From: Methylosinus sp. Ce-a6
GTDB lineage: Bacteria > Pseudomonadota > Alphaproteobacteria > Rhizobiales > Beijerinckiaceae
Direction of reading: 5' to 3'
Assembly: GCF_009811655.1 (NCBI RefSeq)
Contig: NZ_BGJX01000013.1
Coordinates: forward strand, 32,071-96,070
Length of the DNA: 64,000 nt
The notes beneath the pieces were generated by a model, which did no database searches, was not told where the DNA came from, and saw nothing but the letters and a program-made list of their open reading frames with translations. Both the position numbers and the translations under genes were made by a program. Position 1 is the stretch's first letter. Each line of letters begins with the position of its first letter. Shown here piece by piece: positions 34,986 through 43,911 of the stretch.

Positions 34986-35405
34986 ATGATGGACGAGGCG
35001 ATTTCCACTGACAAGAAAAGGATCGTTTTCGAAACGCCGCACATTCACATCGACGTGCATGTGCATCTGGACGGGCCGGTAGGCGTCCCGGCTTCCGCGG
35101 ACCGGCGAGCGCCGATCGCCGCCCCGACCGGCGGAACGAGACGTTCTCTGCTCACGACGCTCGTCGTCGCATTCGGCGTGTCGGCGGTCGCCTTTTTGGG
35201 CTTCCGGGCGGGGAGCGTCTCCTCCGAGCAAAAGCCGCTCGGCGCGAGCCGAGTGGCCGCGTCGCCGGACGCCGGGTCGTCGGCCGCGCCATTGCCGGAC
35301 GCACTCGCTCGCGACCTGCAGCGGCCCCCGCAGATCACGCCCGCTCCAGGGACGCCGGCGGACGCGGGCCGATCCGGTCCGGCGACCTTCGGGCTGCAGC
35401 AATGA
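34986..35405 (+). CDS. Single-span membrane protein between DotM and DotL
   Basis: 139 residues with GAGGAG before the ATG. A cytoplasmic N-terminus is marked by alternating His (PHIHIDVHVHLDGP), which could bind metal. One membrane helix (LLTTLVVAFGVSAVAFLGFRAG) and a Pro/Ala-rich periplasmic tail follow. IncI loci carry trbB between trbA (dotM) and trbC (dotL), but this protein lacks a thioredoxin motif. Function unknown; its place suggests membership of the coupling complex. Confidence 0.6.
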   Translation: MMDEAISTDKKRIVFETPHIHIDVHVHLDGPVGVPASADRRAPIAAPTGGTRRSLLTTLVVAFGVSAVAFLGFRAGSVSSEQKPLGASRVAASPDAGSSAAPLPDALARDLQRPPQITPAPGTPADAGRSGPATFGLQQ

Positions 35406-35433
35406 CGCCAAGGTTGGCGACACGGAGGGCGGC

Positions 35434-37752
35434 ATGATCCCGCGGGAGATTTCCGGGCCGCAGGAGCGTTTCGAGCGATCCGGCGCGCAAGCGCTGCGCG
35501 ATTTGCGGCCGATGTCGACGCGCGTCTGGGGCTCGCTGATGAGCGAGTTTTCCGGCGCCATGCTCAGCGTCGGCGCCGGGCTCATGCTGCTGGAGCCAGC
35601 TTGGGTCGATCTGATCGTCCCCGCGGCGATCGGATATGCGGCCCTCGTCCTGACGCGGCGCGTCGAGCTGCCGATGCGGCTTCCCAAGAGCGCCGGCGTC
35701 GCCGACTGGAACTATCCCGACCCCAAGAACCGCGCGCCGCGCATGGCGGCCGGAATCATTTATCTCGGTCGCGACGTCGCCGGCCGGGAATTATGGATCA
35801 CCGCCGAGGACGGCCGCCAACATGCGACCATTCCGGGGACGACCGGCGCCGGCAAGACCACCGCCATTTTGGGCTTCGTCTCCAATGCGCTGACTCATGC
35901 GAGCGGCTTCGTTCTCGTCGACGGCAAGGCCGACCACACATTGTTCGGCGAGGTGATGGCGCTCGCCCGCCGGTTCGGCCGCGAGGACGATGTGCTGCAT
36001 CTCAATCTTCTGGTCGCCAGCGGCAGCAAAGAGAGCAACAGCTTCAATCCCTTCGCGACGGGCAACGCCGACGCCATTCGCGAAATGGTGGTAAGCCAGC
36101 TCGGCGAGCAGGCCGCTAATGACTCGAACGGCGTGTTCCGTAGCCGCGCCGTCGCCTTGATCGGAGCGGTGATCCCGGTTCTGACATGGATCAGAGATCA
36201 CGCCGGCATTCCGATCGACATAGAAAAGATTCGCGACGCGCTGGAGCTCCGTGTGATCTGGAAGCTCGCCGTCAAAGGCCACTATGAATTGCGCGATCCT
36301 GCGACCGGGAAGATAAGGGACATTCCGCTCGATCTGCCGCAGGATGTCGTCTATCCGCTGCTCGCCTATCTCGGCGAGCTTCCGGGCTATGACACGGACC
36401 TCGACTACAACAAGCAGAAGTCGGACGATCCGTCCAAGCAGCATGGCTATGCGCGGTTCTACTTCACCGAGATGTTCACGCAGCTCGGCGTGTCGCTCGG
36501 ACATATATTCAAGGTCGAGCAGGGCGACATCGACATGCGCGACGTGGTCTTGAACCGCCGCATTCTCGTCGTGTCTCTGCCGGCGCTGGAGAACTCCTCC
36601 GACACGTTAGCGGGGCTCGGCAAGATCGTAGTGACGTCGCTGCGCGGCATGATGGCGCAAATGCTCGGCATGCCGAAAGAAATGCTCGGCATGGAGGCTC
36701 CCTATCATATCGTGCTGGACGAGCTCGCCTATTATGCGACCAGCGATCTCGACCGGATGATGGCGCAGGGCCGCAGCTTGAATATCGCCTTCTGGCTCGG
36801 CTTTCAGGAGGTTTCCGGTATATTCGCGCGGCTCGGCGAGAAGACCTACACGCTGCTCGGCAACGCCAATCTCACCGCGGCCATGCGCCAGCAGGACGCA
36901 AACCGCACGCGTGAGTGGATCGAGGAGACCTCGGGCAAGACCGATGTGGCGCAGGCGACGAGCTTTCGCGGCGGCGACATCGGCGTTTATCACGACACCC
37001 GCCAGGCCGATGTGCGCCAGGTGTCGCGGGTGAACTGGCGCGACCTGCAGAGCCTCATCGAAGGCGAGGCGATCATGCTGTTCGGCGGCCGCCGCATCTA
37101 CGCCAAGGTCTTTCATGCGAAGGTCGACAAGTCCGGGCCGAAGCCGCTCGTCAGGCGCCTGTCTCTCGCTCCGCCCGCCCGCGCCGAGCTGGAGGCGAAG
37201 CTCGACGAGGTTCGCGAGATCGCGGCCAATATCGAGAATGGGATGGTCGCCGCCGGCGGCCGCGAGCCCATGGAGCCGACGCTGAGGGCGATATACGAAG
37301 CCTTTCGCGACGCCAAGGCGAAGGGAGGCGATCGGGACGCCTGCGTGGACGCGGCGATCCGCGCCGCGGGCGAAGTTCCGTTCGTGCCGGGCGAGGAGAG
37401 GCAGGGCGCGGCGGCTCGCCTCCTGGTCATGCTCAAATCGGCGCTGCACGGAACGGGCGGCGAGGCCCCTAGCGGCGCTCGGCAGGGTGAACCCTTCGAC
37501 AAGGCGCTCTTCGAGAAGATCGTCGAGATCGAGGCGGCGATCGGCGAGGATGGAGAGGCGGCCAGAGAGAGGGCGTCGATTCTTCTCGGCAAGATCGAGG
37601 CGGCGGTAAAGGAGACCGAGGGGACGTTGCCCAGCCGGGAAAATCGGGAGAAGCTGCGCGCCGATTTGGCGGCGATCACGTCGATGATCGCGCCAAACGC
37701 CGAGGCGGCGCAACAGCCGACGCCCCGGCGGCGAGTGGAGGCTTCCCCATAA
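35434..37752 (+). CDS. dotL: DotL/IcmO (TrbC-like) type IV coupling ATPase
   Basis: 772 residues. N-terminal membrane segments (FSGAMLSVGAGLMLLEPAWVDLIVPAAIGYAALVL) precede Walker A GTTGAGKT at 135-142. Walker B lies in YHIVLDELAYYA near 430, and the family block GRSLNIAFWLGFQEVSGI follows. The C-terminal 170 residues are helical and variable, the part that in Legionella binds IcmS/IcmW, LvgA and DotN. DotL receives the relaxosome or protein substrates. SD GGAGG precedes the ATG. The stop overlaps the next gene (TAATG). Confidence 0.93.
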   Translation: MIPREISGPQERFERSGAQALRDLRPMSTRVWGSLMSEFSGAMLSVGAGLMLLEPAWVDLIVPAAIGYAALVLTRRVELPMRLPKSAGVADWNYPDPKNRAPRMAAGIIYLGRDVAGRELWITAEDGRQHATIPGTTGAGKTTAILGFVSNALTHASGFVLVDGKADHTLFGEVMALARRFGREDDVLHLNLLVASGSKESNSFNPFATGNADAIREMVVSQLGEQAANDSNGVFRSRAVALIGAVIPVLTWIRDHAGIPIDIEKIRDALELRVIWKLAVKGHYELRDPATGKIRDIPLDLPQDVVYPLLAYLGELPGYDTDLDYNKQKSDDPSKQHGYARFYFTEMFTQLGVSLGHIFKVEQGDIDMRDVVLNRRILVVSLPALENSSDTLAGLGKIVVTSLRGMMAQMLGMPKEMLGMEAPYHIVLDELAYYATSDLDRMMAQGRSLNIAFWLGFQEVSGIFARLGEKTYTLLGNANLTAAMRQQDANRTREWIEETSGKTDVAQATSFRGGDIGVYHDTRQADVRQVSRVNWRDLQSLIEGEAIMLFGGRRIYAKVFHAKVDKSGPKPLVRRLSLAPPARAELEAKLDEVREIAANIENGMVAAGGREPMEPTLRAIYEAFRDAKAKGGDRDACVDAAIRAAGEVPFVPGEERQGAAARLLVMLKSALHGTGGEAPSGARQGEPFDKALFEKIVEIEAAIGEDGEAARERASILLGKIEAAVKETEGTLPSRENREKLRADLAAITSMIAPNAEAAQQPTPRRRVEASP

Positions 37753-38291
37753 TGTCGCCGATGCGGCTTATCGACATCGAGCATGTCGCGCCTCTGGCGC
37801 TGCTCGGCGTCATCCTTCTGGGGATTGTTGCGCTCATCGGCTCGCGTCGGCCCGCCTATCGGCGCGGGCGATTTCTGACGCCAAATGAGAAGCGTTTCCT
37901 CGCCGTCTTGGACGAGGCGGTCGGGCAAGGTTATCGCGTTTTCGCACAGGTCCGGCTCGCGGAGCTCGTCGACGTCGATCTGAGCGCAACCAGCGCGAAG
38001 CGACGCGCCGCGATGAACAAGGTGTTCGGCAAGAGCATCGATTTCGTCATCTGCGATTCCGCCAGCCTGGAGCCCGTTGCGGCCATCGAGCTGGACGACA
38101 GGACGCATGATCTTCGGCACCGCCGGGAACGCGACATATTCGTCGACGCCGTGTTCGGCGAGATCGGCATTCCGCTGCTGAGGGCGAGGGCGCGACGCGC
38201 CTATTCCGTAGCGGCGCTCCAGACATTGCTGCGCGAGGCCGGCGTCGTGAGATCGGCTCGGCCCGAACGTCGAGAGATCGAACGAAGATGA
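37752..38291 (+). CDS. Membrane-anchored DUF2726 protein
   Basis: 179 residues: one membrane helix (VAPLALLGVILLGIVALIGS), then a DUF2726-like domain, FLTPNEKRFLAVLDEAVGQGYRVFAQVRLAELV ... GKSIDFVICDSASLEPVAAIELDDRTHDLRHRRERDIFVD ... IPLLRARARRAYS. The Asp/Glu pattern (IDFVICD ... IELDD) resembles PD-(D/E)xK nuclease-type folds. DUF2726 proteins are common on plasmids but uncharacterised. Overlapping the dotL stop, it is probably cotranslated; a role at the coupling protein is inference. Confidence 0.75.
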   Translation: MSPMRLIDIEHVAPLALLGVILLGIVALIGSRRPAYRRGRFLTPNEKRFLAVLDEAVGQGYRVFAQVRLAELVDVDLSATSAKRRAAMNKVFGKSIDFVICDSASLEPVAAIELDDRTHDLRHRRERDIFVDAVFGEIGIPLLRARARRAYSVAALQTLLREAGVVRSARPERREIERR

Positions 38292-38346
38292 GAATTGTTC
38301 TCGGCGTCATCGGCTATTTCGAGCAAAGTAATATTTGGATCGCGAC

Positions 38347-38559
38347 ATGAAAGACACGATCGAAACGTCATTGGGAAAAATCTGGGTGACGCTCCTGGAG
38401 AATGGCGAGATGCGCGTGTGGTGGCCACCCAACGCGCGCGTCGGCGACGCGGCGGCCGATGTGCTTCGTGGGCGCGCGCGATGGGATCCCCAGACCTATG
38501 GCTGGTATGTCTCCGCCAAGCACAAAGACAGTGTGCATGACCAGCTGTCGGAAATCTGA
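38347..38559 (+). CDS. Small hypothetical protein (70 aa)
   Basis: The product is a compact, probably beta-rich domain (LGKIWVTLLENGEMRVWWPPNARVGDAAADVLRGRARWDPQTYGWYVSAKHKDSVHDQLSEI) with several Trp. The ATG at 38347 lacks a strong ribosome site. Codon use and texture support a real gene. Not recognised. Confidence 0.5.
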   Translation: MKDTIETSLGKIWVTLLENGEMRVWWPPNARVGDAAADVLRGRARWDPQTYGWYVSAKHKDSVHDQLSEI

Positions 38560-38636
38560 GCCGACGCGCCAATCATCCAAAAACATCGCGTTCTGAAGGC
38601 TCGAGGACGTCCTTCGATTCACGGGAGCGGCATCAT

Positions 38637-39374
38637 ATGTTTTTTCGCTTTTCACTTCTCGCCGGCGTATTCGTTCTCGCACAGTCGCAGTCGCTGTCGG
38701 TCATGGCGGCCGAAGCGCCTGAAATCCATTACGCGCCCGTCGAGAATCTGGAACGCGTCGATGTGGCGCTTCTTCGCGCCGCGCGTTCCACGATCGATCT
38801 CGCCGTTTACGTGCTGACGGACTGGCCGGTCATCGACGCCTTGATCGACGCTCATCGGCGCGGCGTTACGGTCCGCATCGTCCTCGATCCCAGCGAGCGA
38901 AGCGATCTCGACCGTCTGCGCGAGATCTCTGGTGACGTTCGCGTCAGCCCGCCTGGGCCGTTCATGCACCTCAAATCCTATTCCATCGACGGCGCCACGC
39001 TGCGGTCGGGCTCCGCCAATCTGACGGCTTCGGGTCTGAAGCAGCAAGACAATGATCTCATTGTCCTGCGTGATCGCGCGGTGGCACAGGCCTTCGAGGG
39101 GCGCTTCTCGCAGATCTGGTCGGCGGCCAAGTCGATCGGCGCGCCAGGCCCTTCTTTCGCGTCGAAGGTCGTCGCTCCGGCTTCGACGAAATCGCCGGCG
39201 CCGGCGAGCTGCGCGATCAAAGGCAATATCAGTCGCAAAGGCGAGCGGATTTTTCATAAGCCCGGCGAACCATTCTACGACCGCGTCAAGATCGACCAGA
39301 GCGCCGGAGAGCGGTGGTTCTGCTCGGAGCAGGAGGCCGTCGCCGCGGGGTGGAGACACGGGCGCGCCGATTGA
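38637..39374 (+). CDS. Exported phospholipase-D-superfamily nuclease with a C-terminal Cys-containing module
   Basis: 245 residues with a signal peptide (LLAGVFVLAQSQSLSVMA). A single HKD motif lies at 111-128 (HLKSYSIDGATLRSGSAN: His111, Lys113, Asp118), as in Nuc-type endonucleases that act as dimers. The C-terminal module (CAIKGNISRKGERIFHKPGEPFYDRVKI ... GERWFCSEQEAVAAGWR) matches the short domain found after nucleases in many plasmid proteins. PLD nucleases of this type (like pKM101 Nuc) accompany transfer genes and degrade DNA in the periplasm. Confidence 0.85.
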   Translation: MFFRFSLLAGVFVLAQSQSLSVMAAEAPEIHYAPVENLERVDVALLRAARSTIDLAVYVLTDWPVIDALIDAHRRGVTVRIVLDPSERSDLDRLREISGDVRVSPPGPFMHLKSYSIDGATLRSGSANLTASGLKQQDNDLIVLRDRAVAQAFEGRFSQIWSAAKSIGAPGPSFASKVVAPASTKSPAPASCAIKGNISRKGERIFHKPGEPFYDRVKIDQSAGERWFCSEQEAVAAGWRHGRAD

Positions 39375-39390
39375 TGTCGTGAGGGTAGCC

Positions 39391-40731
39391 ATGCCATTGC
39401 TTCATGCTGTTCCGAAAGAGACCGAAGAAGAAGGCGTCGCTCTCTCGGAAGTGGACGATCGCCTGTTGCGCGCGGCTTTCGGACGCTACGGCGGCGGTCT
39501 CGCCGAGCGATCCAGAGCCGCCGAAGTCGTCGCGCATTATCAGCAGATGGGCGCTGGGATGTGGTTCGCCTGCGCCTGTCGTCCGGACGGGCGGCGCGGG
39601 CGGCTGGTTCCCGTCGCGCAATCCTATATCCGGCGCCGAACGGGCGCCTGCTGGCCCGAGCATGACGAGACATGCGATTTCTATCGCGATCCGGCGGAAC
39701 AGCTCGAGATCGTTAGAACCTATACTCGGATTGCCGCCACCGGCCCGCTGCGTCTCGCGGGACCGTTCGGCGACGGGAGGCGGGCTCTCGATCGATCCTT
39801 TGTGGGAGTCTCAAATGTCCGATCTCGGCCCGGCCTCGCGAAGCTGCTGGCGTTGCTGGTCGACAAGGCCGGATTGCAAATCGTCCCGCCCGGTGGCCGA
39901 TTTGGCTTGCTTTCCGAGCAATTCGCGGCGGTTCGACGAGCGTCCGAAGGCGTCTTTCTCGACAGTCCCGCCCGACTGAGGGATTTCTCGACGACCTTTC
40001 CGAAGGCGCTCGACAACCTCGTCTCGCGGATCGACACGGCGAGGCCCGGCATCTTCACGAGAAATCGGCCACATGGCGTGCTGATCACGACGCTCGAAGC
40101 CGTTCGCCAGGGTGAGCTGCTGCCGTTCTCCAGCGCTCCTATCCCCGTTCGAGGCCGCATCTCGGTGTTCGGCGAGAAAGCCGGCGGGGCCGGGCGGAGC
40201 GCAGCTGGCGCTCGCGCGCCTTATCTCGCCGCTTGCCTCGTCGGGCGCGCGGCGGAGAACGGCCCGATCGAGGTCCTGTCGGCCTATGTGCATCCCTGTG
40301 TCGCGAAGCATCATCTGATGCTCGTCGACAGCAATTTCGAGCGTCTGACGTTGGAGCGTCTGCTCGGACTGCAGGGGTGGCTCCAGAGAAAGCACGGCAT
40401 CGAGGTGACGATCGAGAAACCGGTGTTCGATGTCGGGCCGTATGCGAACGAAGCGGATCCAGTCGGACGAAGCGTCTGCATTCCAGATTTCGTCCTGCGG
40501 GCGGCGCCTACCGCGAATGTCGCCTGCGAGACGGTGATCGTCGAGACGATGGGCTTCGCCGACGAGGATTATCGCGTGCGAAAGCAGCGAACCCACGCAA
40601 TGATGCGAGCGGCCTATGGAGGCGCGCCGCTCGTCACGCACGATCTGGCCGGTTCCGACAGAGATGCGGAGCAACGAGATTTTGGGAAGGCTGTCGTCCG
40701 GTCGATACTCGGGAGCGTCGGGCGCCGGTAA
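39391..40731 (+). CDS. DUF1173-like plasmid protein
   Basis: 446 residues from the ATG at 39391 (GAGG upstream). The N-terminal part has a Cys/His cluster (WFACACRPDGRRGRLVPVAQSYIRRRTGACWPEHDETCDFYRD), a possible zinc site. The C-terminal half (VCIPDFVLRAAPTANVACETVIVETMGFADEDYRVRKQRTHAMM) resembles a restriction-endonuclease-like core (P-D-F ... E-T-M-G). As I recall, this arrangement is DUF1173, carried by conjugative elements. Role unknown; its position after the transfer genes suggests DNA metabolism during establishment. Confidence 0.6.
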   Translation: MPLLHAVPKETEEEGVALSEVDDRLLRAAFGRYGGGLAERSRAAEVVAHYQQMGAGMWFACACRPDGRRGRLVPVAQSYIRRRTGACWPEHDETCDFYRDPAEQLEIVRTYTRIAATGPLRLAGPFGDGRRALDRSFVGVSNVRSRPGLAKLLALLVDKAGLQIVPPGGRFGLLSEQFAAVRRASEGVFLDSPARLRDFSTTFPKALDNLVSRIDTARPGIFTRNRPHGVLITTLEAVRQGELLPFSSAPIPVRGRISVFGEKAGGAGRSAAGARAPYLAACLVGRAAENGPIEVLSAYVHPCVAKHHLMLVDSNFERLTLERLLGLQGWLQRKHGIEVTIEKPVFDVGPYANEADPVGRSVCIPDFVLRAAPTANVACETVIVETMGFADEDYRVRKQRTHAMMRAAYGGAPLVTHDLAGSDRDAEQRDFGKAVVRSILGSVGRR

Positions 40732-41030
40732 GCGGGGTCGGAGGCGGATCCGCCCATGTCCAGTTGAGACGGAGGTCATCAACATTTAGGGACTGCGGTG
40801 CGACAATTCCTATGGCGATGATGCGCCATAACCGGACATTCGCGACAGGCCGGCCAAACGCCCGCGTCATGCCTGTCAGGGCGCGATCTGCGACAGCATA
40901 GCCAGGATCAAAATATTGATCGTGCCGGCGCCCTGGCGGAAGAACGGCGCGGCGAGAGCGACCGCGGCGAAAGCAGTCGCTCTACCATTACGGCTGACTG
41001 AAGTTTCGGAAGCTCGATCTCGGTGCAGCG
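40732..41030. other. Intergenic boundary between transfer genes and cargo
   Basis: No gene is supported. It contains the palindrome ggcggatccgcc (40743-40754) and the first copy of a diverged direct repeat (see 40787-40841), itself with the inverted repeat atggcg-6-cgccat. On the minus strand a short hydrophobic frame (INILILAMLSQIAP) reads like a broken permease end but has no start. Confidence 0.5.
40787..40841 (+). repeat. Direct repeat, left copy
   Basis: The segment gactgcggt ... ctatggcgatgatgcgccataa ... acattcg recurs, diverged, at about 57978-58071 as cactgcggt ... ctatggcgaggatgcgccagaa ... acattcgg. Both copies have the same orientation and enclose the cargo genes and the relaxase locus. 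It includes the inverted repeat atggcg / cgccat (40812-40829). Confidence 0.5.
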
Positions 41031-42869
41031 TTATCCTGCGTCGTCGAGACGCCCAGGCCCGCAAGCTGCGCAATTAGCAGAAGACCAGGGCCGATCGACG
41101 GTCCGAACGCCTTCTTCAACTTCGCCAAAAGCGGAGCGCCAGCCTTCGGTCAGCTGCCCGCCAAGTGACGCGAGCCGGCGCGGCGACGCGGCAAATACGC
41201 GACTGAAAGAATGCGAAGGTGGATCGAGAAGACAGTCCAGCGCGACTTCCGCAATCATCGCGTTCACGTAAGCGAGCTCCACTGGCCCGTAGGGCTGATA
41301 ATGCGCGCCGCAGGCAGGCTCTTCCTGAGCAATGTCGCCGCCATCCGGCCACTCCACTACCGTGAGTTCGGGCGCGCCGGTACGCCCGATGTGACATTGC
41401 AGGCAGCCGCCCCTCCGGCCGATGGCGACCGCGTGGCCAGCGCAGGCATGCGCCTCGGTCCACCCGTAGACAATGGGCCGTTCACGCCCGTGCCGGACAT
41501 GCCAGCGATTGAGCGCGCTCTCGGCGCCCCAGTTGCCGGTCGCTGCGACGATCATATCGGCCACTTCGAGCAGATCCTTGTTGTGCGCGATCAGCTGATG
41601 CAGGCGGCAAACCCGATGTTCGACTTTCAAATGCGGAAAGTCGGTCTGCAACCGCTCGGCCAACGCTTCGGCCTTGTTCCGCCCCACAGCGGTCGCTCCG
41701 AGCGGATGGCGCCCAACATTGGGCCAAGTCAACAGCTCGGGATCGACCACGATGAGGCGGCCGACGCCCGCCTGCGCCAGCGCGCAGGCGATGGGCGCCC
41801 CGACCGAACCACACCCGATCACCGCGACAGTCGCACCGAGCAGCCGGCGCGTACGAGCATCTTGACTTCGGCCATGCACCCAATCGGCATCGGCGCGCTG
41901 CACGAGGGTCCTGACGATCGGAACCGGGCCGAAAAAGCGGCCGAGCAGCAACGGCTGGGGGGTATGGCCAGGCCGGAATCCCACCGAGAGGGGTTCGTCG
42001 GGCGCGCGCGGCCGGCCCTTGAGCCGCTTTGGGTTGAGCACCTTCACCCCGATCGATGCGGCGCCCCCGCGTCCAGTGGCTCCGAGGAGCGCCAGCACCT
42101 CGTCCGGCTCGCCTTTCGCGGCCTGCTCCAACACAGTCCTCGCCTCGCCAGCGGTTCGCTCCGCCAATCGATACAGATCGGCAGCCGTCTCCGGGTATTC
42201 AGCAGGAAGCAATGGCGCGTCGAGCCAGAGGAACGCGGCCGCTTCGGTCTTCACCGGAGTCTTGTCGCCAAAGCGGTGACACACCCATTTCGCAATCGCG
42301 CCCTGGTCCTCGCCGACGACTTCCAGACCCTTGTCGCGCCACACACGCACCACCCGCGAGGGCGGCTTGAGTGCGATCAGGCTGAACAGGTTTTCGCCTT
42401 GTGAATGCACTCGGTAACCCCAGTAGGTGACAAACTCCTCGCGGAAGTCGCGCTCGATGATGATGCCCTCCAGCAGTTCCTCGACCAGCCGGACCGAGCG
42501 GTTTAGTAGATCCATCGCGACCTCGGAGGGATCATCAGGATCCCACTCGGCCATGTTCGGCAACAGACACAGGATGCCGTCGCTTTCGACGTGTGGCCAG
42601 GTCATGGGCTCGGGATGGTCGACCAGCGCGGTCCTGACCGGCGTCGTCGGAAACTGCGCGCCGGCCACAAGGTCGATTCGGCGGGTTACTCCGTCGGAAA
42701 ACACCACGCTGATCCTCCAAGCGGCGACGATCCAGTCACGGCCCGGATAGTCGCTGGAGATCGTCGCGCGGTCGAGGCGCTCGGGCGCCTGCCCCGCCTG
42801 CTCGCGCAGGGTCGTTTCGAGCAGGAGCGCCGCCCGTCGCCAATCGAGCGCGAGCAAGGCCTTAGGCAT
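41031..42869 (-). CDS. cap2: CBASS Cap2: E2-E1 ubiquitin-transfer-like fusion
   Basis: 612 residues from the ATG at 42869. The N-terminal E2-like domain has a candidate catalytic Cys in SDGILCLLPN (about residue 101). The central and C-terminal E1/ThiF domain has the nucleotide loop VIGCGSVGAPIACALAQAGVGRLIVVDPELL, the adenylation Arg/Lys region (NVGRHPLG), and a candidate transfer Cys in EEPACGAHYQPYG. In type II CBASS, Cap2 conjugates the C-terminus of the CD-NTase to targets and raises its activity. It overlaps the CD-NTase gene by 8 bases. No JAB-type deconjugase (Cap3) follows, which is unusual for E1-containing type II loci. Confidence 0.88.
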   Translation of the reverse strand: MPKALLALDWRRAALLLETTLREQAGQAPERLDRATISSDYPGRDWIVAAWRISVVFSDGVTRRIDLVAGAQFPTTPVRTALVDHPEPMTWPHVESDGILCLLPNMAEWDPDDPSEVAMDLLNRSVRLVEELLEGIIIERDFREEFVTYWGYRVHSQGENLFSLIALKPPSRVVRVWRDKGLEVVGEDQGAIAKWVCHRFGDKTPVKTEAAAFLWLDAPLLPAEYPETAADLYRLAERTAGEARTVLEQAAKGEPDEVLALLGATGRGGAASIGVKVLNPKRLKGRPRAPDEPLSVGFRPGHTPQPLLLGRFFGPVPIVRTLVQRADADWVHGRSQDARTRRLLGATVAVIGCGSVGAPIACALAQAGVGRLIVVDPELLTWPNVGRHPLGATAVGRNKAEALAERLQTDFPHLKVEHRVCRLHQLIAHNKDLLEVADMIVAATGNWGAESALNRWHVRHGRERPIVYGWTEAHACAGHAVAIGRRGGCLQCHIGRTGAPELTVVEWPDGGDIAQEEPACGAHYQPYGPVELAYVNAMIAEVALDCLLDPPSHSFSRVFAASPRRLASLGGQLTEGWRSAFGEVEEGVRTVDRPWSSANCAACGPGRLDDAG

Positions 42870-43908
42870 GACGGCCGCCGCCGGCACTGCTGATCGCGCC
42901 GGCCGCCGCCGCCGTCGCGCTTAACAGGGCGGCGGAGCTGACGACCGCGGGAGCCGCCAGGGACGCGCGCTGCTCCTCTTCCAGGCGCTCGCTGAAGAAA
43001 GTGGTAGCGAACACCTTATCCCAGCATTTGAGCGCCTTCTCGCGCGTGCAGTCGGCTTCGAAGAGCGGCTGAAGCGTGTTGATCGCCTCCGTCAGCTTCT
43101 CGCGGAAACAGCGCGCCTTGGCGTCGTCAGACCCACTGGTGATGGTGTCGCCCGGAGTCACCGGGTGGGCGACGACGAGGTTCCAGTTCAGCCGATCACG
43201 GATGGCGACCATAGTATCGTAGAGCGCGCGGTCCTCGCGGTCGTTCGCGCGAAACTTCTCGGTCGTCAGAATCGAGATGCCAAAGCCGCTGAGGATCGAG
43301 CCGCGCCAGCTGTAGCGGCTGCGGGCGTATTTCTTCAGGTCGCGATTAATACGGCGCAGCTCGATGCCGTCGGCCGATGCGGCGCGCTGGTCCTCGTACC
43401 AGTCCGACACATCGCGGGCGTCGGACCGTTTCCAGCCGCTGCTCGCCGCCAGCTCGTAATGCACCTCCTCCCCGAAGACAGTGTCAGTGACGACGCGGCG
43501 ATAGACCGGCAGATCGACGTGGTAACCCTTCTCGTAGAAGACACGCACGCAGTTCGACCGCACCTCAGGCGCACGCTTGAACTTGCCGTCGTCGACCGCG
43601 TCGCGCACCATCCAGCGCGCCTGTAGAGACGTCATCTCGGCCCCGCGATCGCCGACCAGATCCTTCTTGTGGAAGTAGACTCCGTCGTCGATGTCATAGT
43701 CGTTGTCGGGGTCGCGGCACATCGTCTTCATTGCGTAGCTGCCCTGTTTGACGAACTCGATCGGCTTGGGCTTGCCGGCCTTATCCAAGCCGTTCCGCAG
43801 CCGCGTCCGGTTGGAGTCGCGGCGGTCGCGCATTGCATCCTGCTCGCTCTTGGGCAGGGTCACATCCTGGTCGTGGTACGCACGCACGTCTTTAGCGCAG
43901 TCGAACAT
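42862..43908 (-). CDS. cdn: CBASS CD-NTase (cyclic oligonucleotide synthase)
   Basis: 348 residues from the ATG at 43908. Nucleotidyltransferase motifs are visible: GSYAMKT (about 57-63), DYDIDDGVYF with paired acidic residues (about 71-77), and the third acidic position in YHVDLPVY (about 134). CD-NTases sense infection and make cyclic di- or trinucleotides that switch on the effector. The tail is Ala/Gly-rich, ending AGGGRHA, the part Cap2 would process. It stands between CapV and Cap2 in the usual type II order; its start follows the CapV stop by a few bases. Confidence 0.9.
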   Translation of the reverse strand: MFDCAKDVRAYHDQDVTLPKSEQDAMRDRRDSNRTRLRNGLDKAGKPKPIEFVKQGSYAMKTMCRDPDNDYDIDDGVYFHKKDLVGDRGAEMTSLQARWMVRDAVDDGKFKRAPEVRSNCVRVFYEKGYHVDLPVYRRVVTDTVFGEEVHYELAASSGWKRSDARDVSDWYEDQRAASADGIELRRINRDLKKYARSRYSWRGSILSGFGISILTTEKFRANDREDRALYDTMVAIRDRLNWNLVVAHPVTPGDTITSGSDDAKARCFREKLTEAINTLQPLFEADCTREKALKCWDKVFATTFFSERLEEEQRASLAAPAVVSSAALLSATAAAAGAISSAGGGRHA

Positions 43909-43911
43909 CAC

